The notes under the pieces: generated by a model
Database searches by the model: none
What the model was told of the DNA's origin: nothing
Seen by the model: the letters and a program-made list of their open reading frames with translations, nothing else
Part shown: in pieces, positions 43,863 to 51,997 of the stretch
How positions within the stretch are numbered: position 1 is the stretch's first letter
How the letters are laid out: every line of letters starts with the position of its first letter
Assembly (NCBI GenBank): GCA_001464035.1
Contig: LNEC01000007.1
Location: forward strand, 124,001 to 188,000
From: Bradyrhizobiaceae bacterium Ga0074131
Lineage (GTDB): Bacteria > Pseudomonadota > Alphaproteobacteria > Rhizobiales > Xanthobacteraceae
Reading direction: 5' to 3'
DNA length: 64,000 nucleotides
Made by a program: the position numbers and the translations under genes

Positions 43863-45809
43863 TCAGCTCACCGCCACCCGCTTCGGCTCCACAATCTCGA
43901 ACATGCGCGGAAACTCGTCCATCAGCGCCATCAATTCGCCGAGTCTCATCGGATTGCCACTGAATTTGATCACGCCGCTGCCGACGGCTTGGTCAAACGT
44001 CGTCTGGCTGGCGATGATTTCGTCCAGCGTGCCGCGTGCCAGCGTGAAGCCGGCGTCGGCGGTGGCCGCCTGCGCGCCCGCGACATAGGTCAGCGCGCAG
44101 TTCTCCAGCGTCAGAATGAATGTCTCGCCGGTATCGGTGAAACTCCAGTTGAGCACGATATGCTTGCCTTCGGCCCTGGGGCCGTTGAGCCGGACACCGA
44201 GCACGTCCCACAATTGCTCGGTGCGCAAGGCCGCCAGCGTTTCGCGCGGCATGCCCGCGCGCGGCGGCAACTTGGGCATGCCGTGCCGCAACTCCTGCGC
44301 GCCGAACAGATAGGCGTTACGCCAGGTCGCGCTCTCCGCGGCATAGCCGAGCTGCTCGAAGGTGTCGGCCAGCAGCGCGCGGGCGGGCTGATTGTCGGGA
44401 TCCGCGAAAACCAGATGGCCGACGGCCTGCGCGACGAAGCGAAACTCGCCTCTTGCAAAATCCTTCGCGGCGCGCCCGAGGATCACCTCGGCGCCGCCCA
44501 TGTATTCCACATATTTCCTGCCGCCCTCGACCGGTGGCAGCGGATCGAGATTGACGGGATTGGCGTCGTACCAGCCGAGATACTTCTGGTAGATCGCCTT
44601 TACATTATGCCGGATATGACCGTAGTAGCCCCGCGCATGCCAAGCGCCGTCGAGACTGTCAGGCAGCTTGATCGTTTCGGCGATCTCCGCGGCAGTGAGG
44701 CCGTGGTTCATCAGGCGGATGGTCTGGTCATGGGCGAACTTGTAGAGGTCGCGCTGCTGGCGGATCATGGTCTCGATGCGCTCTTTTCCCCACACCGGCC
44801 AATGGTGCTGGCCGCACATCGCCTCCGCCTTGCCGCCCCACATCTGCAGCGCTTCGCCGAGATATTTCGACCAGGCCAGCGCGTCGCGCACGTCGGCGCC
44901 GCGGAACGGCAGCAGATTGTGGAAATTGTGCGTGCAGTTCTCCGCCAGGTTCAGGAGCTTGTAGCGCGGAATGAAGAAATGCATTTCCGCCGGCGCCTCG
45001 GAGTTGGGCGCCATCTGGAATTCGAAGCCGACCCCGTCGATGCTGCGCTTGTCGCCGGTCGCCATGATCAGATCGGTGGGGCGCACCAGCGACACCGAGC
45101 CCACCGCCATCGACTTGCCGAGGCCGCAATCGACCTGCCCGCGCGGCCCCTTGGCCAGCAGCGGCCCGAACTGGTACTGCGCGCGCCGCAGCATCGCCGG
45201 GCCGGCGATGATGTTTTCCGAAACCGCGTGCTCCATGAAAAGGTTGGGCGCTATTACAGGGACCTTGCCGCCTGCCAGCGCGTCCTCGTCGAGCACGCCG
45301 CGCGCACCCCCCCAATGGTCGGTATGGGTGTGGGTAAAGATCACGGCGGCCACCGGCCGTTGGCCCCGATGCCGGAAATACAGCTGCATCGCCGCCCGCG
45401 CGCCTTCAACCGAGGTCAGCGCATCCACCACGACCACGCCGCTATCGCCCTCGATCAGCGTCATGTTGGCGATGTCGAGGCCGCGCACCTGGTAGACGCC
45501 GGGCACGACTTCGAACAGTCCGTGATGCATGTTGAGGCGCGATTGCCGCCACAGGCTGGGGTCGACCGTCGGCGGCGCCTCGGCTTTGGACAGGAAGCCA
45601 TACGGCTCGAGACTCCAGACCACCCTGCCCTGCGCCGAGGTGATCCGCGCATTCTCCACCGTGCCGAGAAAGCCGCGCGCGGCTTCGTCGAAATCGCGCG
45701 TGTCAGAGAATGGCAACGCTTTCAGCGTGGCCGCATGCAGGGCCATCACCGGAGCTGAGGCGTCTTTGGGCATTTCGTGGGCGGCTTCGCCGGTGCCTGT
45801 TGGGGTCAT
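43863..45809 (-). CDS. Alkyl/aryl-sulfatase (SdsA-type metallo-beta-lactamase fold)
   Basis: 648 residues from ATG 45809, six bases after AGGAC. Metal site HTHTDH at 160-165, plus later E and H residues (LLNLAENCTHNFHN; CGQHHWPVWG). The C-terminal ~120 residues are an SCP2-like lipid-binding domain (TLDEIIASQTTFDQAVGSGV). SdsA-type enzymes cleave the C-O bond of primary alkyl sulfates such as dodecyl sulfate, giving alcohol and sulfate. No signal peptide is evident, so a cytoplasmic form is likely, unlike secreted SdsA1. Follows an acyl-CoA dehydrogenase gene by ~70 bases, consistent with alkyl-chain degradation. Confidence 0.92.
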   Translation of the reverse strand: MTPTGTGEAAHEMPKDASAPVMALHAATLKALPFSDTRDFDEAARGFLGTVENARITSAQGRVVWSLEPYGFLSKAEAPPTVDPSLWRQSRLNMHHGLFEVVPGVYQVRGLDIANMTLIEGDSGVVVVDALTSVEGARAAMQLYFRHRGQRPVAAVIFTHTHTDHWGGARGVLDEDALAGGKVPVIAPNLFMEHAVSENIIAGPAMLRRAQYQFGPLLAKGPRGQVDCGLGKSMAVGSVSLVRPTDLIMATGDKRSIDGVGFEFQMAPNSEAPAEMHFFIPRYKLLNLAENCTHNFHNLLPFRGADVRDALAWSKYLGEALQMWGGKAEAMCGQHHWPVWGKERIETMIRQQRDLYKFAHDQTIRLMNHGLTAAEIAETIKLPDSLDGAWHARGYYGHIRHNVKAIYQKYLGWYDANPVNLDPLPPVEGGRKYVEYMGGAEVILGRAAKDFARGEFRFVAQAVGHLVFADPDNQPARALLADTFEQLGYAAESATWRNAYLFGAQELRHGMPKLPPRAGMPRETLAALRTEQLWDVLGVRLNGPRAEGKHIVLNWSFTDTGETFILTLENCALTYVAGAQAATADAGFTLARGTLDEIIASQTTFDQAVGSGVIKFSGNPMRLGELMALMDEFPRMFEIVEPKRVAVS

Positions 45810-45841
45810 CTTGTTGTCCTCGCTGAAGCGTGGTGCAAGCA

Positions 45842-45871
45842 CTTCTCCCTCGCCCCGCTTGCAGGGAGAGG
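45842..45871. repeat. Short inverted repeat between acyl-CoA dehydrogenase and sulfatase
   Basis: TCTCCCT ... AGGGAGA around CGCCCCGCTTGC, a fragment of a GC-rich intergenic element. It separates two co-directional genes and could form a processing or attenuating hairpin in the message. Confidence 0.45.
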
Positions 45872-45882
45872 TTGGATTTAGA

Positions 45883-47145
45883 TCACGCCGGATGCGCCGC
45901 GAGATACGGCGAGTCCGCGATTCCCCAGAGCGGCATCGCTTCCATCCGGAAGATCTGCCGCAGGTGCACCTCGTCGGGTCCGTCGCCGATCCGCAGCAGG
46001 CGTCCCCAGGCCAGCGCCTGATGGATCGGGGTATCGTCGGATCCGCCCATCGCACCGAACACCTGCATGGCGCGGTCGGCGATCCGCTGCAGCATGGCGG
46101 GAACGGCGACCTTGATCAGCGAGACATCGCGCCAATTCTTGGTTGAAGAACTTGCGCCTTGGTGGCCGGACTGGTCGAGCCGCCACGCGCAGCGATAGGC
46201 CAGCAGCCGCGCCTGCTCGAGCTCGACCCGGGATTCGGCGATCCAGCGCTGCACGGTGTCGTATTGAATGATGGGCCGCCCGAAGGCCGAACGCTCGGCC
46301 GATCGCACCATCATCAGCTCGATCAGCAGTTCGCACAGCCCGATCGAGCGCATGCAATGATGAATGCGCGCCGGACCCAGCCGAATCTGCGCAACCTTGA
46401 AACCCTCGCCTTCCGCGCCCAGCAGATTTTCGGTGGGCACACGGACATTTTCAAGCACGAGCTCGCCGATCGGCGCGGTGTGATCCTCGCAGCCCATCCA
46501 GCGCAGCCGCCGCACCAGGCGAATGCCCGGCGTCGCCATCGGCACGATGATGCAGGAGTGGCGGCGGGTGCGGTCGGCCTCCGCATTGGTCACGCCCATC
46601 ACGATCAGGAAACTGCAGCGCGGATGCGCAGCCCCGGTGATGAACCATTTGCGCCCGTTGATGACGTAGTCGTCGCCATCGCGGACCATTCGGGTGGCGA
46701 CGTTGGTGGCGTCGGATGAGGCGACGTCGGGTTCGGTCATGCCGAAGGCCGACCGGGTCTTGGCCTCGAGCAACGGCCGCAGCCAGCGCGCCTTCTGGTC
46801 CGGCGTGGCGCAGTTCTGCAGCGCAATCATGTTGGGCACGTCGGGCGCCTGGCAGTTGAAGACTTCGGAGGCCCAGAACAGCCGGCCCATGATCTCGGCT
46901 GATGGAGCATAGTCGAGGTTGGACAACCGCGTCCCCGGTTCGTCATCGGCGAGTTCGGGCAGGCCGAGATTCCACAATCCCGCCTGCCGCGCCTTCTGCT
47001 GCAGTTCAGCCATGAAGGACGGTGTCTCGCAGCTTTGGGCGACGTGACCGAGCCAGCCGCGGTGACGCGGCAGCACTTCCCTATCGAAGAAAGACTGCAG
47101 CTTCCGTCGCCACGCTTCCGACCGTTCGGATGCCTCGAAGTCCAT
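45883..47145 (-). CDS. Acyl-CoA dehydrogenase
   Basis: 420 residues. N-terminal helical domain; middle beta domain with FGMTEPDVASSDATNVATRM and NGRKWFITGA; C-terminal flavin domain with RSAFGRPIIQYDTVQRWIAE and MQVFGAMGGSDDTP. It oxidises an acyl-CoA with FAD and passes electrons to ETF; this clade (long N-terminus, ~400-420 aa) favours medium to long or branched chains. The start ATG is preceded by ten consecutive G at the ribosome-site position (47150-47159). Operon with the alkylsulfatase downstream; divergent from an IclR regulator 100 bases away. Confidence 0.92.
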   Translation of the reverse strand: MDFEASERSEAWRRKLQSFFDREVLPRHRGWLGHVAQSCETPSFMAELQQKARQAGLWNLGLPELADDEPGTRLSNLDYAPSAEIMGRLFWASEVFNCQAPDVPNMIALQNCATPDQKARWLRPLLEAKTRSAFGMTEPDVASSDATNVATRMVRDGDDYVINGRKWFITGAAHPRCSFLIVMGVTNAEADRTRRHSCIIVPMATPGIRLVRRLRWMGCEDHTAPIGELVLENVRVPTENLLGAEGEGFKVAQIRLGPARIHHCMRSIGLCELLIELMMVRSAERSAFGRPIIQYDTVQRWIAESRVELEQARLLAYRCAWRLDQSGHQGASSSTKNWRDVSLIKVAVPAMLQRIADRAMQVFGAMGGSDDTPIHQALAWGRLLRIGDGPDEVHLRQIFRMEAMPLWGIADSPYLAAHPA

Positions 47146-47149
47146 GCTG

Positions 47150-47159
47150 CCCCCCCCCC
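47150..47159 (-). other. Homopolymeric G10 tract at the acyl-CoA dehydrogenase ribosome site
   Basis: Ten C on the plus strand, i.e. ten G on the coding strand, ending four bases before the ATG at 47145. It replaces a normal Shine-Dalgarno. Such a tract is prone to slippage and also to sequencing error. Confidence 0.85.
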
Positions 47160-47186
47160 GCGCGGCGATCTAAACCGATACCGACA

Positions 47187-47201
47187 CGAATAGCAAATTC
47201 G
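47187..47201. promoter_or_regulatory. Candidate IclR-family operator
   Basis: CGAAT-AGCAA-ATTCG, a perfect five-base inverted repeat midway between the divergent acyl-CoA dehydrogenase and IclR genes. An ATTCGAAT palindrome (48083-48090) lies before the TctC gene downstream. Assignment is inference. Confidence 0.35.
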
Positions 47202-47245
47202 TTTCGTTATATTGACAAGATGGTTAGTTCTGTCCACTATTTCGC

Positions 47246-48067
47246 ATGGCCTCGACATCCCCCCTCACAGAATCCGCGGTTAGCCGCCCAAAACCTGTGG
47301 CCGATCAAAGCGATCCGTCATTCGCGACGACGCTGGCGCACGGCCTCGACGTGCTGGCCGCGTTCCGCAACAGCCGCGGATCGCTGTCGAACGCCGATCT
47401 CGCCGCCAGCACCGGCCTGTCGCGGCCGACGGTGTCGCGACTGACGCATACGCTGGCGCAACTCGGCTATCTCAAGCGCGACGCCAAGGGGCGTTTCGAA
47501 CTCGGGCTCGGCATCCTGGCGGCGGCCTATCCCGTGCTGTCGCCCCTGAAGGTTCGGCAACTGGCGCGGCCGTTGATGCGCGACTTCGCGGCCTACACCG
47601 GCGGTACGGTATCCATCGCGATGCCGTTCGGCCTCGACTTCATCTATGTCGAGACGCTGCGCACCACCGATGCGGTGCCGCATGTGCCCGACGTCGGCTT
47701 TACGGGCACGATGGCGACCACCGCGGTCGGTCGCTCGCTGCTGTCGCTAGCCACCAGCGACGAGCTCGACGGTTACGTGAAAACCGTGAAGGCGGAGCGT
47801 CCGGAAGAGCTGAAGTATGTGCAGACGCGGACGCTGCCCGACATTGAGTTGTGCAAGGAACGCGGATTTGCGGTTTCACTCGGTGAATGGCGGCGCGAAA
47901 TCTTCGGAGTCGCAGCGCCGCTCTACCGCACGCCGGCCGGCGACTGTCTTTCGGTGAATTGCGGCATTCCCTCGTTTCGCTTCAGCGCCGAGCAGATCGA
48001 GCGCGAATGCGGGCCGCGCATCCTCGGCCTCGCGCGCAGCATCCGCTCGCTGGTCGCCAACGAATAG
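47246..48067 (+). CDS. IclR-family transcriptional regulator
   Basis: 273 residues. Winged helix-turn-helix at ~28-90 (LAHGLDVLAAFRNSRGSLSN; TGLSRPTVSRLTHTLAQLGY) and an IclR effector domain from ~105 (VSIAMPFGLDFIYVETLRTT; MATTAVGRSLLSLATSDELD). Usually binds an aromatic or acid metabolite and controls adjacent catabolic genes. Divergent from the acyl-CoA dehydrogenase/alkylsulfatase pair and followed by a TctC-type binding protein 70 bases downstream, so both are candidate targets. Confidence 0.92.
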   Translation: MASTSPLTESAVSRPKPVADQSDPSFATTLAHGLDVLAAFRNSRGSLSNADLAASTGLSRPTVSRLTHTLAQLGYLKRDAKGRFELGLGILAAAYPVLSPLKVRQLARPLMRDFAAYTGGTVSIAMPFGLDFIYVETLRTTDAVPHVPDVGFTGTMATTAVGRSLLSLATSDELDGYVKTVKAERPEELKYVQTRTLPDIELCKERGFAVSLGEWRREIFGVAAPLYRTPAGDCLSVNCGIPSFRFSAEQIERECGPRILGLARSIRSLVANE

Positions 48068-48137
48068 GGGTCTTATCGCTTCATTCGAATAAAACAAACA
48101 CATCGCTCGAACGATGCTGCATACAGGGGAGGAAAAA

Positions 48138-49115
48138 ATGAGGGGTATCCGGGCCTTTGGCGCCACGGCGGCGATCGCATTGGTAATTGGCAGTGCATCG
48201 AGCGCGTCCGCGCAAGGCAACTGGCCCAACCGGGCTATCCATATCGTGGTGCCCTACCCCGCCGGCGGTATCGTCGACATCGTCGCCCGCACGGTGATCG
48301 ACCAGGTCGGCCGCGACCTCAAGCAGCCGATCGTCGTGGAGGCCCGGCCCGGCGGCAACAGCAACATAGGTACTGCGGCGGTCGCCCGAAGCGACCCCGA
48401 CGGCTACACCTGGCTGATCACCGGGCCCGCGGTGCTGGTCAACCCCACGCTCTACCAGGACGCCGGCTGGGAGCCGATGCAGGGATTCAAATGCGTCGGG
48501 CTCGCGATCTGGAATCAGAGCGTCGCCGTCGTCAACGCCTCGATGCCGGCCAACACGCTCACGGAATTTCTCGAGCTGGCACGGAGCAAGCCCGGCCACT
48601 ACAATTTCGGTAATCCCGGCACCGGCTCCTCGATCGACCTGACCGCGCAGAAACTGTTCCAGACCGCCGGTGTCAAGCTGACCAATGTCGGCTACAAGGG
48701 CCAGCCGCCGGCGCTAATCGACCTGATTACCAACCTTATGCATTTTGAAATTGTTTCGCTGGCGCTGGCATTGCCGCATATCAGGCAAGGCACGATCAAG
48801 CCGCTTGCGGTATTCACGGAAAAGCGCATCGCGGACCTGCGCGACGTGCCGACCATCGCCGAGGCCGGATACCCCGGAGCTTCCTACGTTTCCTGGTACG
48901 GCATCTACGTGCCCGCGGCGACGCCGGGGCCGATTGCCGAGAAAATCAACCAGGCCATCAACAGGGCGCTGTCCAATCCCGAGGTCCAGCGCCAGCTGGC
49001 GGTGGCGGACATCCCGGGCAAGCCGATGTCGCTGCAGGAACTCGCCACCTTGATGAAGGCCGACCACGACAAGCTAACCGCGGTGGTCAAGGAGTCCGGG
49101 ATGAAGGCGCAGTGA
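48138..49115 (+). CDS. Tripartite tricarboxylate transporter binding protein (Bug/TctC family)
   Basis: 325 residues from ATG 48138, preceded by GGGGAGG. Signal peptide residues 1-26 (ALVIGSASSASAQ). Bug motifs NWPNRAIHIVVPYPAGGIVD, VARSDPDGYTWLITGPAVLV and NFGNPGTGSSIDLTAQKLFQ. Periplasmic carboxylate receptor; the ligand is unknown. No TctA/TctB membrane genes are present, so it is an orphan like the one at 4428-5405. The IclR gene upstream probably regulates it. Its position suggests the ligand is related to the alkylsulfatase pathway, but this is inference. Confidence 0.92.
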   Translation: MRGIRAFGATAAIALVIGSASSASAQGNWPNRAIHIVVPYPAGGIVDIVARTVIDQVGRDLKQPIVVEARPGGNSNIGTAAVARSDPDGYTWLITGPAVLVNPTLYQDAGWEPMQGFKCVGLAIWNQSVAVVNASMPANTLTEFLELARSKPGHYNFGNPGTGSSIDLTAQKLFQTAGVKLTNVGYKGQPPALIDLITNLMHFEIVSLALALPHIRQGTIKPLAVFTEKRIADLRDVPTIAEAGYPGASYVSWYGIYVPAATPGPIAEKINQAINRALSNPEVQRQLAVADIPGKPMSLQELATLMKADHDKLTAVVKESGMKAQ

Positions 49116-49167
49116 TGTGTTTTCGCGTCACGGCGGCACAATGCCGCGTATGAGCCCCAATAGAGAA

Positions 49168-49258
49168 ACGTCATTGCGAGCGCAGCGAAGCAATCCAGCT
49201 CTTGGGAGGCAGAAGAAAGCTCGATTGCTTCGTCGCGAAGTGCGTCTCGCAATGACGT
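49168..49258. repeat. Palindromic intergenic repeat, family B copy 1
   Basis: Left arm ACGTCATTGCGAGCG...GAAGCAATC and right arm GATTGCTTCGTCGCG...TCTCGCAATGACGT form a long imperfect hairpin. A second copy is at 51040-51114 and a half-site at 7828. Lies between the convergent TctC and binding-protein genes, where it could end transcription from both sides. Confidence 0.85.
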
Positions 49259-49279
49259 TGAGAGAGTTCCTCCCTTATC

Positions 49280-50284
49280 TCACTTCTTCACCTTGCTCGC
49301 ATCCATCTTCACGGCCGGATCAAGCAGCTTGGTCGTGAACGCGGTTTCCACCGCGAACGGCTTTTCCATACCGAGATAGGTCTGCACCAGTTCGTAATCC
49401 TTCTTCATCCGCTCGGCGTCGATCCACCCCAGCGCCTTGGTGGTCGTAAAGTCGTCGGTCATCAGAAACTTGATCCGTTCCCACTGGCGCACCTGGTTTT
49501 CGAGGTCGAGACCCGAGGCTTGGGCAAGCAGCGCCTTCAGGCAGGGGGCGACATCGGTGACGCAGGCGGCAAATGCCTTCTGGCTGATCTTGACGAAATC
49601 CTCGGCCAACTTCGGATTCTTCTGTAGGAACGCGCCGTTGATAACAAGGGAGTTGCCGTAGGGATTCAGTCCGATGTCCTTCCAGTTGACAAAACCGAGG
49701 TCGCCGCCGAATTCGATGACCTTCAGATCGTGCTCGTTGTAGAAATCGCTGATGATATCGACGGTATGACTCTTCAGCGCCGCGATTTTGGCGGTGGGCC
49801 CGACGTTGACGAAGTTCACGGCATCCGGCGCAATCCCCGCCGCCTTGGCAAAGGCCGGCCACATCACGCGCGAAGCGTCGCCCGGCGGGTTGCCAATCTT
49901 CTTGCCGGGAAAGTCCTTGGCGCCGTTAACGCCGTAGCTCTTCAACCAATAGAAAGTCTGCCCGGTATTGGCGTAGATGCTCATCAGCGCCAAGACATCG
50001 GCGCCCTTGCTCCTCGCCACCAGCATGGTGGCGAGATCGGCGATGCCGAACGGCGAGCCGCCGGAGCCGACCTTCAGCGATGAGACGCCGGAGCCCTTCC
50101 CGACCTCGATGGTGAGATCGATGCCGGCCTTCTCGTACCAGCCTTGCGCCTTGGCGTAATAAAACGGCGAATGGTCCGCGGTCGGCGTCCAGTTCAGGAT
50201 CAAATTGACGGACTCGGCGGCGCCCACGGGAACGGCCGGGGCAACAAGGGCCAGCACCAGTCCGGCAATCCCTAGACATTTCAT
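49280..50284 (-). CDS. NitT/TauT-type ABC transporter substrate-binding protein (NMT1/THI5-like)
   Basis: 334 residues with a signal peptide ending VGA-A-E (~22). The mature protein begins VNLILNWTPTADHSPFYYAK and continues AQGWYEKAGIDLTIEVGKGS, the pattern of the NMT1/THI5-like family (pyrimidine, taurine, nitrate or aromatic sulfonate binders). The ligand cannot be read. AGGGAG precedes ATG 50284. Transcribed away from the TetR gene (92 bases) and from the permease operon, whose permease and ATPase are its expected partners. Confidence 0.9.
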   Translation of the reverse strand: MKCLGIAGLVLALVAPAVPVGAAESVNLILNWTPTADHSPFYYAKAQGWYEKAGIDLTIEVGKGSGVSSLKVGSGGSPFGIADLATMLVARSKGADVLALMSIYANTGQTFYWLKSYGVNGAKDFPGKKIGNPPGDASRVMWPAFAKAAGIAPDAVNFVNVGPTAKIAALKSHTVDIISDFYNEHDLKVIEFGGDLGFVNWKDIGLNPYGNSLVINGAFLQKNPKLAEDFVKISQKAFAACVTDVAPCLKALLAQASGLDLENQVRQWERIKFLMTDDFTTTKALGWIDAERMKKDYELVQTYLGMEKPFAVETAFTTKLLDPAVKMDASKVKK

Positions 50285-50376
50285 GGCAACTCTCCCTGTC
50301 TGCGGCCCACGGCCTTGTCGTCAAGCTCCGGCAATGCAACAAGGGACGTACCGAGTTGTCAACTATCTGGTTGGAA

Positions 50377-51024
50377 ATGCCCAAAATAAAATCAGACGAC
50401 ATCAGGCCGCAGCGGCGGGACCCCGCCGCCACGCGAAAGAAGCTCCTGACGGCGGCTCGGCGCGAATTCGCGCAGAACGGCCTTGCCGGCGCGCGGGTCG
50501 ACGAGATCGCCGCCCGCGCCGGCGTCAACAAGCAGCTGGTCTATCATTACTTCGGCGACAAGGACGCGCTCTACCTCGCCGTGCTGGAATGGGTCTACGA
50601 GGAGATCCGGACCCAGGAGCGCAAGCTCAATCTGGAAGGACTGCCGCCCGAGCGGGCGATCAAGAAGCTGATCGAAAGCTCGTTCGACCACCTCGCCGCC
50701 CATCCCGACTTCATCGTGCTGCTGAACGACGAGAACCGCGGCGGCGCGCGCCATGTGCGCGGCTCGCGCAAGCTCGAGGCAATGCATTCGCCGCTGGTCA
50801 GCATGGTCTCCCACATTCTGGCCGACGGCGTCCGCGCAGGAGTTTTCCGCAAGAGCATCAATGCGGTGCATCTCTACATCTCGATCGCCGGCCTCAGCTA
50901 TTTCTTCTTTTCCAATACGCCGACGCTGTCGGCGATCTTCGGCAAGGACCTGAGCAGCCCGTCCGAGCGGCGCGCCCGGCGGAAGCACGTCGTCGATCTC
51001 GTTATGCAGTCGTTGCGGCCGTGA
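50377..51024 (+). CDS. TetR-family transcriptional regulator
   Basis: 215 residues. Helix-turn-helix at ~20-65 (TRKKLLTAARREFAQNGLAG; AARAGVNKQLVYHYFGDKDA), then a helical ligand domain typical of TetR proteins with a C-terminal TetR_C domain (SFDHLAAHPDFIVLLNDENR). ATG 50377 was preferred over TTG 50356. Divergent from the NitT/TauT binding protein and upstream of the permease operon, so it probably represses both in the absence of the transported ligand or a metabolite. Confidence 0.9.
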   Translation: MPKIKSDDIRPQRRDPAATRKKLLTAARREFAQNGLAGARVDEIAARAGVNKQLVYHYFGDKDALYLAVLEWVYEEIRTQERKLNLEGLPPERAIKKLIESSFDHLAAHPDFIVLLNDENRGGARHVRGSRKLEAMHSPLVSMVSHILADGVRAGVFRKSINAVHLYISIAGLSYFFFSNTPTLSAIFGKDLSSPSERRARRKHVVDLVMQSLRP

Positions 51025-51039
51025 GTTCCTCCCCCGTTT

Positions 51040-51114
51040 GCGAGCGAAGCGAAGCAATCCAGCCCTGCCGCAGCAAGCGGGATTGCTTCGTCGCTTCGCT
51101 CCTCGTCATGACGA
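51040..51114. repeat. Palindromic intergenic repeat, family B copy 2
   Basis: Arms GCGAGCGAAGCGAAGCAATCC and GGATTGCTTCGTCGCTTCGCTC (each continued by degenerate bases) form an almost perfect hairpin. Lies between the TetR gene and the permease operon and may separate their transcripts. Confidence 0.85.
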
Positions 51115-51207
51115 TCTCGGCTAATCAACCGAATGGTTGAAAGGAGCGCCGAGCCGCTATAGGATCAACTCATTCCGCCTTACGGCGGAACGCCCAGGGA
51201 GCACGCC

Positions 51208-51978
51208 GTGTCCAGCGACGGAATTCGATCGGCCCGCTCGGTTGCGATCATCCTGGTCGTGCACCTCGCCGTGATCGTGCTGTGGCAGGTGCTGGTCGAC
51301 GCCTTTGAGGTGCCGAAATTCGTGCTGCCCTCGCCGCTGGCCACCCTGGCGACGCTGACATCGGCGAAGTATGCGTGGCTTTCCAACATCGCAGTGACCG
51401 CGGCCGAAATCCTCGGCGGCTTCGCGCTCGGCGCCTTCGTCGGCGTCACGCTGGCGGTGCTGTTCTGCTGGTCGCCGCTGCTGAGCCTTTCGCTGCTGCC
51501 GCTGTTCGTAACGCTGAACATGATCCCGAAGGTGGCGCTGGGCCCGCTGTTCATCGTCTGGTTCAGCTACGGCATCTTTCCGAATATCCTGATCGCCTTC
51601 AGCATCTGCTTCTTTCCGATCCTGCTCACCACCGCGCGGGGCTTGAGCGAAGTCGAGCCGGATCTGCTGGATCTGGTGAAATCGCTGCGCGGATCGCGCT
51701 GGACGCTGTTCCGCAAGATCCAGCTGCCCGGCGCGTTGCCTTACGTGTTCTCCGGCATGAAGGTCGGCGCCATTCTGGCGGTCGCCGGCGCCATCGTCGG
51801 CGAGTTCATCGCCTCCGAGCGCGGGCTGGGCTACCTGATGATCCAGGTGCAGTCCTCGCTCGACACTCCTGCCATGGTAATGGCGGTCGTGCTCTTGACC
51901 CTGATTGGGGTGGCGCTTTACGGCTTCGTGCTGGGCCTCGAACGGCTGTTCGTGGTCAAGGACGTGCGGCTGCAATGA
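51208..51978 (+). CDS. NitT/TauT-type ABC transporter permease
   Basis: 256 residues from a GTG at 51208, preceded by AGGGAG. About six membrane helices. The EAA loop is LVKSLRGSRWTLFRKIQLPG with ALPYVFSGMKVG, as in SsuC/TauC. Pairs with the ATPase at 54920-55696 and the binding protein at 49280-50284. The unusual point is that four kilobases of enzyme genes lie between permease and ATPase. The SDR gene begins 19 bases after its stop. Confidence 0.92.
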   Translation: MSSDGIRSARSVAIILVVHLAVIVLWQVLVDAFEVPKFVLPSPLATLATLTSAKYAWLSNIAVTAAEILGGFALGAFVGVTLAVLFCWSPLLSLSLLPLFVTLNMIPKVALGPLFIVWFSYGIFPNILIAFSICFFPILLTTARGLSEVEPDLLDLVKSLRGSRWTLFRKIQLPGALPYVFSGMKVGAILAVAGAIVGEFIASERGLGYLMIQVQSSLDTPAMVMAVVLLTLIGVALYGFVLGLERLFVVKDVRLQ

Positions 51979-51997
51979 GAGGGATCAGGGAAGAAAC

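Noticed and set aside
43773..45758. 661-codon open frame on the plus strand
   Set aside because: Antisense shadow of the alkylsulfatase gene, without ribosome site or family motifs.
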